Of a stretch of 64,000 bases of DNA, positions 1-11,545 are shown in pieces (the first letter of the stretch is position 1; each line of letters starts with the position of its first letter). The stretch is from Agelas oroides (lineage: Eukaryota > Porifera > Demospongiae > Agelasida > Agelasidae): assembly GCA_949130485.1 (NCBI GenBank), contig OX422184.1, positions 26,023,674-26,087,673 of the forward strand, in the 5' to 3' direction. Both the position numbers and the translations under genes were made by a program. The notes beneath the pieces are model-generated. The model was not told where the DNA came from. It saw nothing but the letters and a program-made list of their open reading frames with translations, and did no database searches.

Positions 1-39
1 ATCAAGGGGTGCGAAATCAACAGTTTGGATATATTTTTG

Positions 40-210
40 GTTTGAGGCAGACAAGGAAGACCGAAGGTCCAGTATGCTGTGATCTGTCAGTTGTGCAAAA
101 AAATCAGTATCAGTGAAAGGTGTTAATACATCGAACCTGCTGTCACACCTGAAGGTTCATCATTCCCGAGGTGAAGAAGAAGGCAAACAGCAAGCCTAAC
201 AGCAAGGACA
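40..210 (+). pseudogene. BED zinc-finger relic (hAT/ZBED-type)
   Basis: Three short reading-frame pieces in succession give FWFEADKED, then YAVICQLCKK, then VNTSNLLSHLKVHH. Together they match the order of a BED finger (C-x2-C followed by a SNLxxHLxxxH motif), as found at the N terminus of hAT transposases and ZBED proteins. The frame changes at least twice and stops follow at once, so this is a dead fragment. No transposase body follows; a MITE begins at 381. Confidence 0.6.
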
Positions 211-380
211 AGGACCACGCAACAAGGCTTCTTTCAGGCAATCATCCCTATACTGGTATACCGTGATGTTACTGTCATATCAAATACCAATATTGAATTC
301 CCATACCACCCAACATTTATGTGTGTGTGTGTGTGTGTGTGTGTGAGATGAGGTATTTCCCATACCACCCAACATTAATG

Positions 381-948
381 TAGCCTCGTTCCCAGGCCCT
401 GCGGGTTCATTGCTTGCAGTACGAAATTCGCGCAGAGGGCCTGGGCTCGTTCATCATGTGATGCGTACCACAGGACACGTTTTTACGTCACACCAGATAT
501 GGCCGCGCCGTGTTGCAGCATTGGTTGTACCCAGATAACCACAAATGGAGTTGGAAGAACCTGAAACAGGTCACGCGCTTACGATAGACTACAATAGTAA
601 ACTCGAGGTGAAGAAGACGAGGAGCCGAAATCCAGGGTCGACCTAGTAACACGATGTGGCAAGGTATCTGAATATATACGTCTACTATCCAGCTAAGCAT
701 GGCAGCTTGTGCTCTTCCGCTGCCGAGACTTTTAACACTTAGGTAAGTTCGCACACGAACCATTACTGTGATCTCGGGGGGCCTCTTTCAACGGTAAACA
801 AGGCGCTAGCTCATCTATGACATCATTGATTCTAGTAGAAGGGTCGTGACGTAAGCTGCGGCACGCATCACGTGATGAACGAGCCCAGGCCCTCTGCGCG
901 AATTTCGTACTGCAAGCGACGAACGCGCAGGGCCTGGGAACGAGGCTA
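381..948. mobile_element. Long-TIR MITE, 568 bp, with 9-bp target duplication
   Basis: The ends are inverted copies beginning TAGCCTCGTTCCCAGGCC. The inverted arms run about 90 bp, inward to the CATCACGTGAT region. The 9-mer ACATTAATG stands directly outside both ends (372-380 and 949-957). No transposase is encoded. A target duplication of 9 bp and long TIRs are what Mutator-like (MULE) elements make; family assignment is inference. Confidence 0.82.
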
Positions 949-1075
949 ACATTAATGTGTGTGTGTGTGATGAGGATGATGTGTGAGGAAGTAAAGTTTA
1001 AGCTGATGACAGGTATTCTTCTCCGCTTCCACTCTTCCTCTTTCCCTCTTCCTCTCGCCCCCTTCTCCTCACTAG

Positions 1076-2842
1076 GCATCTTCCACTGTGTGTTTGGAGA
1101 CTTGCAGGAGTCACTGTTGAGCTATTGTCGAGGAGCCCTGGACACTGCTGCGCAGAGGAAAGACAAAACCATTGTCTTTTGGTTGGACAGCTTTGCAGCT
1201 GTTTCCAGTGAGTGGAGAGTGATGATATTGTAATTATGACGGAGGGATGACCATTTTAGTGCAATCCTGGTCTTTCTTTGTGACATTATAGTGTAAATCA
1301 ACTTTTACGTAAAGGGTTTATGAACCATGTCCTTAGTGGAAGTCCAGCGATGGAGAACCTTCATTGTGGCAATACGACCGAATACCTTATGATTTCTATA
1401 TACGCTGTGGTTTCTATGCACACACTGTCACATTAATTTTGTAATTTCACTGACTAGGGTATTAGTACAGTCATAGAAATCTAGCTGCCTCCTGCAAGTT
1501 CTCTTTCCTGTTTAAATATTTACTGCAGCTCTATACTAGTAGTCTGTTTACCTCTCGTTCATTGACCTGGCCCCCTTTTCCCCTCCCCACTCACACACAC
1601 ATGCCCACACCTCCCCACATCCCCCCCACCCACACACACACACACAGTATCTCCACATGTGGTGGTGGAGACGGTCAGACTGTGGTTGCGAGAAGATCTG
1701 AACAGTCGAAAGTTTGACCGTATCGTGTTCTGTACCCCCCATTGCTTGAGGCATCTCTTGAAAAATATTTGCCTCTCCTGCCATTTTGCAACCTGCATCA
1801 GCCCTGAAGGTGTAGAAGGGGAAACCCCTAGTGCTGATGAATTACTGGGGGAAGTCCCTAATGAGAACTTGTTGGAGGGAAAAACTGCTAATCAGAGTGA
1901 ACTGGAAGGGGAAATCCCTAATGAGAAAGTGGAAGGGGAACCCCTGGTGTTGATGGTGACAAAGATGGGGAAGTCCCTGATGACATTGATGAGGAGAAAG
2001 TTCAACTGCCTAGTGATAAAGAAATAGAGTGGCAAACCCCCGTTGCCAAGGGAACCGATGATGCAGCCATAGTGGTTAGTGCTAACGAAACAGCTGAGAT
2101 TATCGTCCCATCGCACAAGACCAAGGGATGGTTACACTCCAACTGTCAAAGTAACTGAGAGTCCAGAGGACAAAGAACCACTTGTAGCTACCAAACCCAT
2201 GGTACAAGAGACTGTAGCTACCAAACCCGTGGTACAAGAGACCGTAGCCACCAAACCCATGGTACAAGAGACCATAGCCACCAAACCTGCAGTGCAAGAG
2301 ACTGTTGATCTCGATACCATTACACTTGAAAGAGCAGCACAAGATACTCTAGCCGAGCTGACTGTCTCCAAGACAAGCAGAGACCTGGACACCAGAAAGC
2401 AGCACAAGATAAACTAGCCGAGCTGGGCGGCTCCGAAACAAAAGAGGAACTGAACGCCCTGGACCAAGTGGTTCAACAACTTATGGCAGAGGCTGCCCGA
2501 CTGTCTCCAGTGCCCAGTGGACCCACCCGACTGTCTCCAGTGCCCAGTAAACCCACCAAACTGTCTCCAGTGCCCAGGGGACCCACCCAACTGTCTGCAG
2601 TGCCCAGTAAACCCACCAAACTGTCTCCAGTGCCCAGTGGACCCACCAAACTGTCTCCAGTGCCCAGTAAACCCACCCGACTGTCTACTTTGCCCAGAAA
2701 ACCCACCAAACTGCAGAGTGACCCAAAATCTTTCACCACGCTGTCTATGATGCCACCCTCTTCCACCTCACCACTGGGAATCAAGAAGTCTCCCTCGGAC
2801 TCATTGCTGCCAAATCCTGAGCGAACTGAATCTGATGTGTGA
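1076..2842 (+). CDS. Macro-domain protein, 3' part, with repetitive tail (5' end not in window; frame breaks)
   Basis: Exon 1076-1207 (acceptor CACTAG, donor GTGAGT) reads CVFGDLQESLLSYCRGAL...DKTIVFWLDSFA. Exon 2 starts at 1648 after a CA-repeat acceptor and continues SPHVVVETVRLWL...DRIVFC. This is the second half of a macro (ADP-ribose-binding) domain: the helix, the central strand, the 'xxVVxTVRxWL' helix and the last strand. The N-terminal half should lie upstream of the visible exons and was not found. The tail has EGExPxxE repeats, four copies of a 10-residue VATKPMVQET repeat (2184-2303), then an LSPVPSxPTK repeat (2501-2715), ending ERTESDV. The tail changes frame near 1945, 2125 and 2400, so either the assembly has indels, small introns exist, or the gene is decaying. 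No known function for the tail. A truncated relative lies at 11.2 kb. Confidence 0.6.
2184..2303 (+). repeat. 30-bp coding repeat, 4 copies (VATKPMVQET)
   Basis: Four successive 30-bp units in the tail of the macro-domain gene. Substitutions are mainly at codon third positions or swap M/V and V/I, which suggests the repeat was read as protein in the past. Confidence 0.8.
2501..2715 (+). repeat. 30-bp coding repeat, about 7 copies (LSPVPSxPTK)
   Basis: Consecutive 30-bp units encode a Pro/Ser/Thr-rich decapeptide in the C-terminal tail of the macro-domain gene. The likely structure is disordered. Confidence 0.8.
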
Positions 2843-3180
2843 GGGTGTGGAGGGGTGTGATTTGTGATTGGTGTCTTGTAATGTGTGACTAACAGCTTTT
2901 TTGTGATTTGTATCGGTATATACACGTACTACATTTTGCTTTTTTTCCCCGATATTTTAATGCAAGTGAATAATGTGTTTGTTTCTAAAGTTTGGATCAT
3001 GGGATACCGTTTGCAACACTGCAGGGGGTAGGGAGAAGCCAGACATGAGAACATTAACTAACCGCGCGCGCGCATGTGCACATAATTTATTCTAACTTCC
3101 GGCGTGTGCACTTTGAAAACTTGTGCGACTCGGTGGAAAAGGCTGCTTACCAAACTAGTTTAATAGTTGTCCGATTGTAG
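2843..3180. other. No gene seen
   Basis: 3' flank of the macro-domain gene. It holds only a short CG-alternating run (3062-3073) and no open frame or repeat I can support. Confidence 0.5.
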
Positions 3181-3790
3181 CGTTGGGTGCAAAGAGACGA
3201 GAAAGGAGACAACTATCTACAGTTGCAAGCAGCGTGAAAGAGAGGCAAAAGAGAAAGGGGAATAGACTACCGCTACTGTTGCAACGAAAAAGACGGCTAT
3301 ACCGTTGCAGGGTTGGCGCGAAGAAAAGGGAAGGGAGACGGCTTAGCGACTACCGTTGCAGTGTTGGCGCGACGAAAAGGGAAGGAGACGGCTTAGCGAC
3401 TACCGTTGCAGTGTTGGCGCGACGAAAAGGGAAAGGAGACGGCTTAGCGACTACCGTTGCAGTGTTGGCGCGACGAAAAGAAAGGGAAAGGAGACGGCTT
3501 AGCGACTACCGTTGCAGTGTTGGCGCGACGAAATGAAAGGGAAAGGAGACGGCTTAGCGACTACCGTTGCAGTGTTGGCGCGACGAAATGAAAGGGAAAG
3601 GAGACGGCTTAGCGACTACCGTTGCAGTGTTGGCGCGACGAAAAGAAAGGGAAAGGAGACGGCTTAGCGACTACAGTTGCAGCGTTGGCGCGAAGGAGAA
3701 AGGGAAAGGAGACGACTACTCACTGTTCCGGTGTTGGCGCGAAAGAGGAAGACGGCTACCGTTGGAGCGTTGGTGCAAAGAGACTCGGAA
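3180..3790. repeat. Minisatellite, 51-56 bp unit, about 9 copies
   Basis: The units share the core GTTGCAGTGTTGGCGCGACG followed by a GAAAGGGAAAGGAGACGG tract. Unit length varies by small A/G insertions, so the frame is not kept. An arginine-rich frame exists, but I treat it as a by-product. Confidence 0.85.
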
Positions 3791-3813
3791 AGTTAAGGTG
3801 AGATGAAGTGAGC

Positions 3814-3870
3814 TAGTCTCGCGGAGCCAGACTCTCACACGAAAAGCGGGAGTCTTGCTCCGCGAGACTA
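3814..3870. mobile_element. 57-bp hairpin MITE (TAGTCTCG family)
   Basis: The ends TAGTCTCGCGGAG and CTCCGCGAGACTA are inverted copies. Flanking 9-mers GAAGTGAGC and GAAGTGATT match at 7 of 9 positions, consistent with an old 9-bp target duplication. It is an internally deleted member of the same TAG...CTA family as 381-948. Confidence 0.65.
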
Positions 3871-3910
3871 GAAGTGATTTTTCTAGGGTAGACAAAGCGA
3901 GCGGAAAGTA

Positions 3911-3914
<4 letters not shown>

Positions 3915-3967
<53 letters not shown>

Positions 3968-3973
3968 GCGTGT

Positions 3974-4040
<67 letters not shown>

Positions 4041-4076
4041 CGTGCGTGCGTGTGCGTGTGCGTGCGTGCGTGTGCG
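3915..4076. repeat. (GT)n / (GTGTGC)n microsatellite
   Basis: About 160 bp of pure GT turning into GTGTGC and GTGCGT permutations. The open frames across it are artefacts. Confidence 0.97.
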
Positions 4077-4450
4077 AATAACATTGTGGTCGTTATCATG
4101 AACTGAAATTCAACTCTAATATAGTAGCACTCCTCGCGTGTATGCGCAGCGCTTCGTCGCATTTGCTATTACAGTGTGTACGATCATACGAGCATATGTC
4201 GGACTGCCGCGCGGCTACTCTGCGAAAATTATTACATGTCTACTGTTTACAGTCAACTACACAGAACAATACAATATTAACCAGTCTCTAATTAATACAA
4301 GACTCACTGATCGGCTGTCCTCTAAATATTAAATGAACCAGTCTCTAATACAAACCTCATTTGACTGTCCTCTACCATCAACAGCAATGTTGAAGTGGCA
4401 CTCCTCCCACAAAATGACAATGTCTAGTTACAGAGTGCATTTGTCAACCT
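4077..4450. other. No gene seen
   Basis: Unremarkable AT-rich sequence with a short direct repeat (ACCAGTCTCTAAT twice, near 4280 and 4340). No coding signal. Confidence 0.5.
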
Positions 4451-4452
4451 TA

Positions 4453-4886
4453 TTGGGGTAGACCTGAGCGAGCCCCACACTAGCGTGGTCTACGGGAAGG
4501 CGTGCCCACGCTGCTGCGCTATGCCATGCTCATGTGTGTGGTTATGAACAGTGCAGTGCGTAGTAGTGGTGATGGGAAGAGCAGAGGAGACACCAGCGCA
4601 ACGAACTGCGAGGCTGGAATGAGAGAGAGACCAGCGAAGACAAAGAGAACACGGGAAACACAGGCAGAACAGGAGGCTAGACTCCAGCGTGCCAGGGAGC
4701 AACGCAGGCGTTGGAAAGCCAAAGTGACACAGGAGGCAATACTCCAGACACGTAGGGAACAACAAGAGGGCAGAGGAAACACAGGAGCAACGCGTAATGC
4801 ATATGGGTGTGCACAGACCCCACCCGCTTAGCCATGCTGCGCCACAAGACAGCTCAGGCTCGCCCCCAACGATGATGATCATTTGT
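4453..4886 (+). mobile_element. Small non-autonomous Helitron2-like element with Arg/Glu-rich ORF
   Basis: The left end TTGGGG...CTGAGCGAGCCCC and the right end GCTCAGGCTCGCCCCCAA are inverted versions of each other. The right end is followed by a short ATGATCAT palindrome, resembling the asymmetric terminal repeats of Helitron2. The enclosed frame (first ATG 4526, stop 4831) is rich in R, E and Q with ETQAEQEARLQRAREQRRR-type repeats, a composition I associate with ORFs of invertebrate Helitrons. No Rep or helicase motif is present, so it cannot be autonomous. The element class is inference from the ends. Confidence 0.5.
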
Positions 4887-5129
4887 CTAGTATTAACAAG
4901 AACTTGACTAAGTCAGGCACAAACAGCAGGCCACTGCTGGTGTGTTATATATTTTTTTTGCCTAGCCTCCCACCCCCCCCCCCCTCCCCCACTGAGAACC
5001 CAAATATAGTTATGCACACACACACTCACACTCTGGCACCCCAAGCGGGGTGCCATACATATACACAAACACACCCTGGCAGGTGCCAGGGATAGCCTTA
5101 TCTATTTTCAACACACATACTCACTCACT

Positions 5130-5275
5130 CAATATAGTCTGTCCTCTGGTAGCTTCGAGAGAGGTGCCAGGGGAAGGCTTGTCTGTCTTGGTGTAGTCTG
5201 TCCTCTGGTAACTTCAGGAGAGGTGCCAGGGGAAGGCTTGTCGGTCTTGCTGTAGTCTGTCCCTTGGTGAACAAT
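5130..5275. repeat. About 57-bp minisatellite, 2.5 copies
   Basis: The core GAGAGGTGCCAGGGGAAGGC plus TAGTCTGTCC recurs. The same core builds the 60-bp array at 53.48-53.87 kb. Confidence 0.75.
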
Positions 5276-5289
5276 CCCAGGACGTCCCC

Positions 5290-5840
5290 CCCCCCCCTCC
5301 ATATGAAACCCTGATGCACAAATATGCACTCTGGTACCCAAACATCTAGAGGGGTGCTATTCATACCTATAAGTTTATGTGTGTGGGGTGGGGTTCCCAG
5401 TGCCCTCCCCCTCCTCTCTGTATGGAACCCTGATGCACAAATACACATTCTGGCACCCCCAAGAGGGGTGCTATTCATACCTATAAATTTATGTGTGTGG
5501 GGTGGGGTTCCCAGTGCCCCCCCCCCCCCCCCCCCCTCCCCCTCCTCTCTGTATGGAACCCTGATGCACAAATACACATCCTGGCACCCCCAAGAGGGGT
5601 GCTATTCATACCTATAAATTTATGTGGGGGGGGGGGGATCCCAGTGCCCCCCCCTCCCCCCCTCTCTGTATGGAACCCTGATGCACAAATACACACTCTG
5701 GTACCCCGAAGAGGGGTGCTATTCATACATATAAATTCTTGTGGGGTGGGGGGGAATCCCAGTGCCCCTCCTCCCCCTCTGTGTGGAACCCTGATACACA
5801 AATACACACTCTGGCACCTCAAGAGGGGTGCTAAGGGTAG
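5290..5840. repeat. Minisatellite, 114-130 bp unit, about 5 copies
   Basis: Each unit has GAACCCTGATGCACAAATAC, then CCAAGAGGGGTGCTATTCAT, then a run of C of variable length (up to about 20). Copy-length differences come mainly from the C run. Confidence 0.88.
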
Positions 5841-5880
5841 GCTTATCTGTGTACTATCGGAAGTGTCCCAGGAGAATTAA

Positions 5881-7370
5881 GTCTGTCTTTGTGTATGTCT
5901 TGTTTTCATTTATACTTGTCTTTTGGTTTGAAAAACTATACATGGTTGTGTGAATGGTATGGAAGGTATGTGGTTCAGTGAGGCGTATGAATGAGTGGTA
6001 TTCTTGCAAAGATGAGTGGGTGGAAATGTTGATTGTCTGAATCATGAGGATGTGAGGACAATTTTATTTTTTCTGTTGGCATGGCGAGAGCCGGTTGTGT
6101 GTCAGGTCTAGTGCATTCTGCACATTACGTTGTTGGTGGATCACTGGCTGGTTGTTCAAATGAGTGGATTACAAGGATTTTACCTGCAAGTACACTTGCT
6201 CCATTCCTATTTAATTGCACAAGATACACAATTTCATTAATTGTTTTTGGAGCAAAGTTACTAAAGGGTAATAATTTTGCAAACCAAAATAACTCAAAAC
6301 GTATCAGTTCCTAAAAAAAGCAAACTCACATTTTCGTACCTGCAAAGTGTGATATAAATGTCAGTGTATTCACTAAAGTCCAAATTGCTGTTTGCAAGAC
6401 ACAAAAACCTTGTGGCAGAAAAATTTAATTGTGTGCTCATTACAAACCCCTAGATGCTACCCTCATAATATAATATAACATAAATAATACGCTGGCCAGA
6501 GGAAGCGTTGGACATCCAATCTGAGTTGATGTTCGTTAATGGCATGGTGCACTTACCTCAGGAATGAAACTTTGGTACACCAACAACACCACCGTCACCC
6601 CTCCCTGCGAGTCCCGAAGCGATTTTTCCGCTTACATGACGTCACGTTCAATATACTACGTATAAAATCATTGCTACGTGTATTGAGCGCGCTACTGTGC
6701 TTCAGGTTAATATTACGCACGTAATGCGTGAGTATAAAGCCGGTGAAGGCGTGCCTTGCTATTCATGATTGATAAACTGATGTCTGGCTCCTCCCTTGAG
6801 GGTAAAGCTTTTTTAAGAAACCACAAAACTCTGAACTCTAAGGCTTTCTACTTGTCTTGTAGCCAAGTAGCAGTGAACTTTGTTTTCCTAAAGCCTACTA
6901 ACAAAGATTTCACCTATGTATAGCACTGAACTCTAAAGTGCTCCCTAGCAATGTTCATTTATGGTAAGAGAAGATAGAAGAAAAAATTGAAGGAAGAAAA
7001 GATAAACCTGCAAGAAGTAGGACAAAAGGTCAAACAAAGAAGTTTATTGCCCTCCAGTTAGCTTATGATCAAAGACACTTGAGCATGCCTGGAACTGGAT
7101 CTATATTTCCACTTCTGCTGGGAGCCAGTACCGGAAACTTGAGCCCTCAGTTCATCCATGAATTCTCTTAGAGGTCATGTCGTTGACCACACCCACTCAT
7201 AGCGAGCATACAATGGTCAGAGCTCTCCGACCAGTGAACACTACTCCCAACTGAAAACTGCCTACAGTGCCAGAAATGGAGCCCCTACAAAGACAGAGGA
7301 GCGGTTTCTACAGAGGAGAGAAATGGCAAAGCCAGTGCTGACGAAAGCCTTTCTACAGTTAGCCAAGATG
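5881..7370. other. No gene seen (about 1.5 kb)
   Basis: Unique-looking intergenic sequence. Short frames such as 6081-6314 have no recognisable composition, splice context or family resemblance. I see no repeat unit or terminal inverted repeat. Confidence 0.5.
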
Positions 7371-7549
7371 TCATGTTGTGACAATGCCCTCCCACCTCCC
7401 TTTACCCTCCTTTTTTGCTAGTGCAAAACCTATCTTCAAAAGGGATTTCGCCAACTGATAACATTTGCGGCCAAAGTTATGACAAGTACACTCGTCATCA
7501 GTGGTTAAAGGGTTAATTAACTTATTGTACACATCTGCATGTATCTTAC

Positions 7550-8885
7550 TATCTGTGCTCTCTCTTCTCTCCACAGGACACAGTAAGGATGGAACAAAGG
7601 AGGAGAGGAGAGATGGGGAGTGGGATGGGACAAAGATGAGCTGATTGCTTATACTCTTTGTGTGACACTAAAGGCTTGGGGTCTTACGAAAAGCTTGAAT
7701 GACTTCCCCACTTTGCATGTTTGTCATTTTTTGTATTGTTATTCTTGTCCCTAGCAACTGTGAGAGGTTGAAGTAGAAACAGTGACTACAACTGACATCA
7801 GGGGCTACAAGAAGAAGAAAAAAGAAGAAAGAAGAAGAGGAGGAAGAGAAGAAGAAAAAATATGAAGTAAGTACGGTTGACAGACTTCACACCAGAGAAA
7901 TTATCGAGCAACATTTCAACTGCTATCTCACAATCTTCTTACTATCTGTGCTTTCTCTTCTCTCCACAGGACACATAAGGATGGAACAACGGGGGGAGGG
8001 AGAGTTGGGGGGGAGGGGTATTTTATCTGCTTGTATTCACTGTTGTTGCCCCTAGGAACTGTGAGAGGTTGAAGCAGAAACTACCACCACAACTGAGATC
8101 AGGAGATGCAACTGGTGATAAGATTGCTTATTGCAAGTGTTTGTTATTCTTGTGTTTCTGCTGATTTATCGCATCTCTTGTCAATATTAACACACCTCCT
8201 GCATGTATCTCATCTCTCTTCTCTCCACAGGACACATAAGGATGGAACAAGAGGGAGAGGAGTTTTTACTTTATGGGGGGGGGGGGGGGGTGGTATGGCA
8301 AAAGATGACCTGATTGCTTATACTATTGGCACTAAAGTCCTACAAAAGCTTGAATGACTTTCCTATGTTAGCATCTTTGTATTTTATTGTATCTTATCTG
8401 CTTGTGTTTACTGTTGTTGCCCCTAGCAACTGTCAAAGGTTGAAGCAGAAACTACCACCGCAACTGACATCAGATGTAACTATGGTGTAAAAAGAGTAGA
8501 AAGAAGAGAAGAGGAAAAAGATGAAGTAAGTACGGTTGACAGACTTCACACCAGAGAAATTTTGTATTGATGGAGCAACATTTCAATTGCTATCTCGCAA
8601 TCTTCTTACTATCTGTGATCTCTCTTCTCTCCACAGGACACCATAATAAGGATGGAACAAAGAGGGGAGAGGAGGTTTATCTTTATGGGGGGGGGGGGGG
8701 GTTGGGATGGCAAAAGATGACATGATTGCTTATACTATTGACACTAAAGTCCTACACAACCTTGAATGACTTTCCTATGTTAGCATCTTTGTATTTTATT
8801 TGCTTGTGTTTAGTGTTGTTGCCCCTAGCAACTGTGAGAGATTGAAGCAGAAACTACCACCACAACTGACATCAAGAGATGCAAT
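7550..8885. repeat. Irregular tandem duplication, 4 units of about 260-410 bp
   Basis: Four copies of TCTCTTCTCTCCACAGGACA (around 7574, 7967, 8228 and 8634) are each followed by AAGGATGGAACAA, a G run, TTGAATGACTT and GTTGTTGCCCCTAGCAACTG. Each copy carries a good-looking splice acceptor (pyrimidine tract plus CACAG), but the sequence after it is not an open conserved exon. Unit length differs by internal deletion. Weaker copies of the acceptor block occur at 9826 and 10494. Confidence 0.75.
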
Positions 8886-9255
8886 CACAGTGACCTGTTA
8901 GGAACATTTCATTGGCCATATCATCTTTGTTTCCTTCACAGAACACACACACACAGTGACCTGTTAGGAACATTTCAGTGGCCGTATCATCTTTGTTTCC
9001 TTCACAGAACACACACACACAGTGAACTGTTAGGAACATTTCATTGGCCATATCATCTTTGTTTCCTTCACAGAACACACACACACAGTGACCTGTTAGG
9101 AACATTTCAGTGGCCATATCATCTTTGTTTCCTTCACAGAACACACACACACAGTGACCTGTTAGGAACATTTCAGTGGCCATATCATCTTTGTTTCCTT
9201 CACAGAACACACACACACAGTGACCTGTTAGGAACATTTCAGTGGCCATATCACA
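8886..9255. repeat. 66-bp minisatellite, 5.6 copies
   Basis: Unit CAGTGACCTGTTAGGAACAT...CTTTGTTTCCTTCACAGAA followed by (CA)5. The unit is a multiple of 3, so it is open on the minus strand (a 22-residue repeat), but nothing else indicates coding. Copies differ at only a few positions. Confidence 0.92.
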
Positions 9256-10560
9256 GTGGTGGAAGAAAAAACAACACGACAGGGAAGGGGTCGATGATTC
9301 ATGAATTTTTACATTCTTCACACCTATAGACTGCGGGCTGGTCCTATATCATGAATGATGTCTCGATCTTTTGCCTCTTGCATGTTTTTAATGTCACCTA
9401 CTAAAAACCCAGGCTCTTGCTCAGTCTGTGCCTCAATCACTTCTCCTTTTACTGTTTGGGGTTCTCTAGAATGTTATGATCTTATTGTTGCCACTAGCAA
9501 CTACTGGTAGTATCTGTGTACAAGATCAGTTCTAAGGAGCCAGTTGACAGGTGACCGGAGTGGGTACCATGCACTGACAGAACTCAACTCCATAGAGGTA
9601 GAGGAGGATGATGTCGGAGACGGACCTGTAGAGGTAACACTCCTGACCCTTGAGTGTCATATATTGAGAGAGGTTGACTCTTGAGTGTGTCACATATTGA
9701 GAGAGGATGACTTCTTGAGTCATATATTGAGAGGTAGGGCATGCAGACTCGTGGCTCTTGAGTGTCATAAGATCCTAGCAACCTGTTGGAGACCTGTATT
9801 CAATCGACCATTACTCAGATCCCTCCATAGGACATCCATTAAGGATGGTGGAAGGAGGAAAACTTGGAGGGGGAGGGAGTCTATTCACAGTTTCTAGGGC
9901 TGGTTTCTCAAGATGAGAGACCTGCTGCCTCATACTTTCCCCCTACTCTATATATTTTACTGTTCTGTATAGGTACTGTGGTTGGATGACCTACTGTGGA
10001 GCAGTTGCACTATAATCAGGGATAGGACTGTGTATGAACTTGCATGTTCTGAAACACAAGGAAAGATTGCACTGAAGGAGACCTGCAGGGAGCTGGAATT
10101 CTACCAGCTGACATGGGGATGAAGATCATGGTGATAAAGGAAAACAACTGTAATAAGATATTTACCTTGTGCATGCATGCATGTGCAAAGGGGTTAAGTA
10201 ATTGATTGGTTTCAGTGTCTGTCAGTTTGTCAGTCCAGTACACTATTATTTTAGTGTAGTTTTGGCCAATCAATTCTGTAGCAGAGGATGTGACCACCCC
10301 CCCCCCCCCCCCCGTCATGAACTAGAGAGGTGTCAGTTCTGCATATTCAGATAACACCCACAGAAGAACACGTCAACTAGGTAATTGTACATATTCTCCC
10401 TTCTCTTCCTCTCCTGGCCCCCCTCTCTTGGACCTGTCATACCAGTGTAAATGTAGTGACCTATTGTTTCATTAACAATTGTCTCCATTTCTTCCACAGG
10501 ATACACTAGAGCAGTAATAAGGATGGTGGGAGGGGGAGAGGGAATTAAACGATAGCTGGT
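9256..10560. other. Gene-free region with small repeats
   Basis: Contains four short copies of a CATATATTGAGAGAGG motif (9655-9735) and a C run (10290-10313). Weak relatives of the acceptor block of the 7.5-8.9 kb repeats occur at 9826 and 10494. No credible coding region seen. Confidence 0.5.
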
Positions 10561-11184
10561 CACTTATTGCCAGTCTGTTCCACACAGCCACCAGGCTGGG
10601 GGGGAAGATTGCAGTTTACAGTGAAGCATCCTCACATTTTCTGCTTGTTAATTTTGACACTGGAATCATGCCAGGATCACTGTCTGCCAGCTTCCTGTGG
10701 CCAACTCTACAATATGATGCATGTGTTCTTGTCCTACCTGATACATCTGTAGAAGCTATATGAAGACCCACCAACAGCAAGCTTACAGGCTGATAGGTAG
10801 TCTGCGATCCTGTGTATGGGTCATTCTAGTGCTATACTTTGCCACCTTATGTAGCGATCATTCTAGAATGTTATGTGACCACACACGTGCACATACACGC
10901 ACACACACAGGCAAAAATGCATTGAGCATGTACTCTAGTTGTTTTGCTGGAGTTTAGGAATGGTCTGTACACATGCTTCCCTCCTCTCCATATATCCTTT
11001 TTCCTCTTTTCCCCCTCTCTTCTCTCTCCTTCCTTCCTCTTCTCTCTCTCTCCCTTCTTCCCTCCTCTCCCTCCTTCCCTCCTCTCCCTCCTTCCCTCAA
11101 GCCATGGAGGCCTTGGAGGAGGGCATGGGATACACTACCCCCTCCTGTTATTTGTGACCTGAGCCACACATGCTGTACTTTAGG

Positions 11185-11545
11185 GGGGGAAATCCCTAGT
11201 GCTGATGAATTGGGGGAAATTCATCATGAGACATGGGGGAAGTCCCTGATGACTGTTGAGCGGACGAAACCTAACTCATGCCTATCAATTACAATATCTG
11301 GAGAAAAAAAAAGAGCAGGAGAAGTGGGCCAAGCAAGTCTCCATGATAAGCAGGGATCTCACAAGACATGAATCTAGCTGAACTGAGTAACGGAAGAGAG
11401 CAAGTGGTTTAGTTGCTTATGGCAGACTGTCTCCTCTGTGAAGTGAACCCACTGCACTCTCCACTGTTGACTTCTACGGCACCATTGAGGAGTATGTCAA
11501 ACTTATTGCTGCCCAATCCAGACTGAACTGAATCTGATGTGTGAG
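11185..11545 (+). pseudogene. Truncated copy of the macro-domain gene tail
   Basis: The frame begins GEIPSADELGEIHHET, matching the EGETPSADELLGEVPNE part of the 1-2.8 kb gene. Near 11510 the end LLPNPD-stop-TESDV matches its last residues LLPNPERTESDV, with a stop where Glu-Arg should be. The Ser/Pro decapeptide repeats between them are missing. This is a partial, decayed duplicate. Confidence 0.7.

Noticed and set aside
3716..4162. His/Thr- and Cys/Val-repeat frames over the GT tract
   Set aside because: Translation of (CA)n/(GT)n; no start context or conserved flank.
10567..10760. Possible exon (SLFHTATRLGGKIAVYSEAS in one frame)
   Set aside because: Open and protein-like for about 65 codons, but no splice partner, family or repeat elsewhere in the window. 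Left unannotated.
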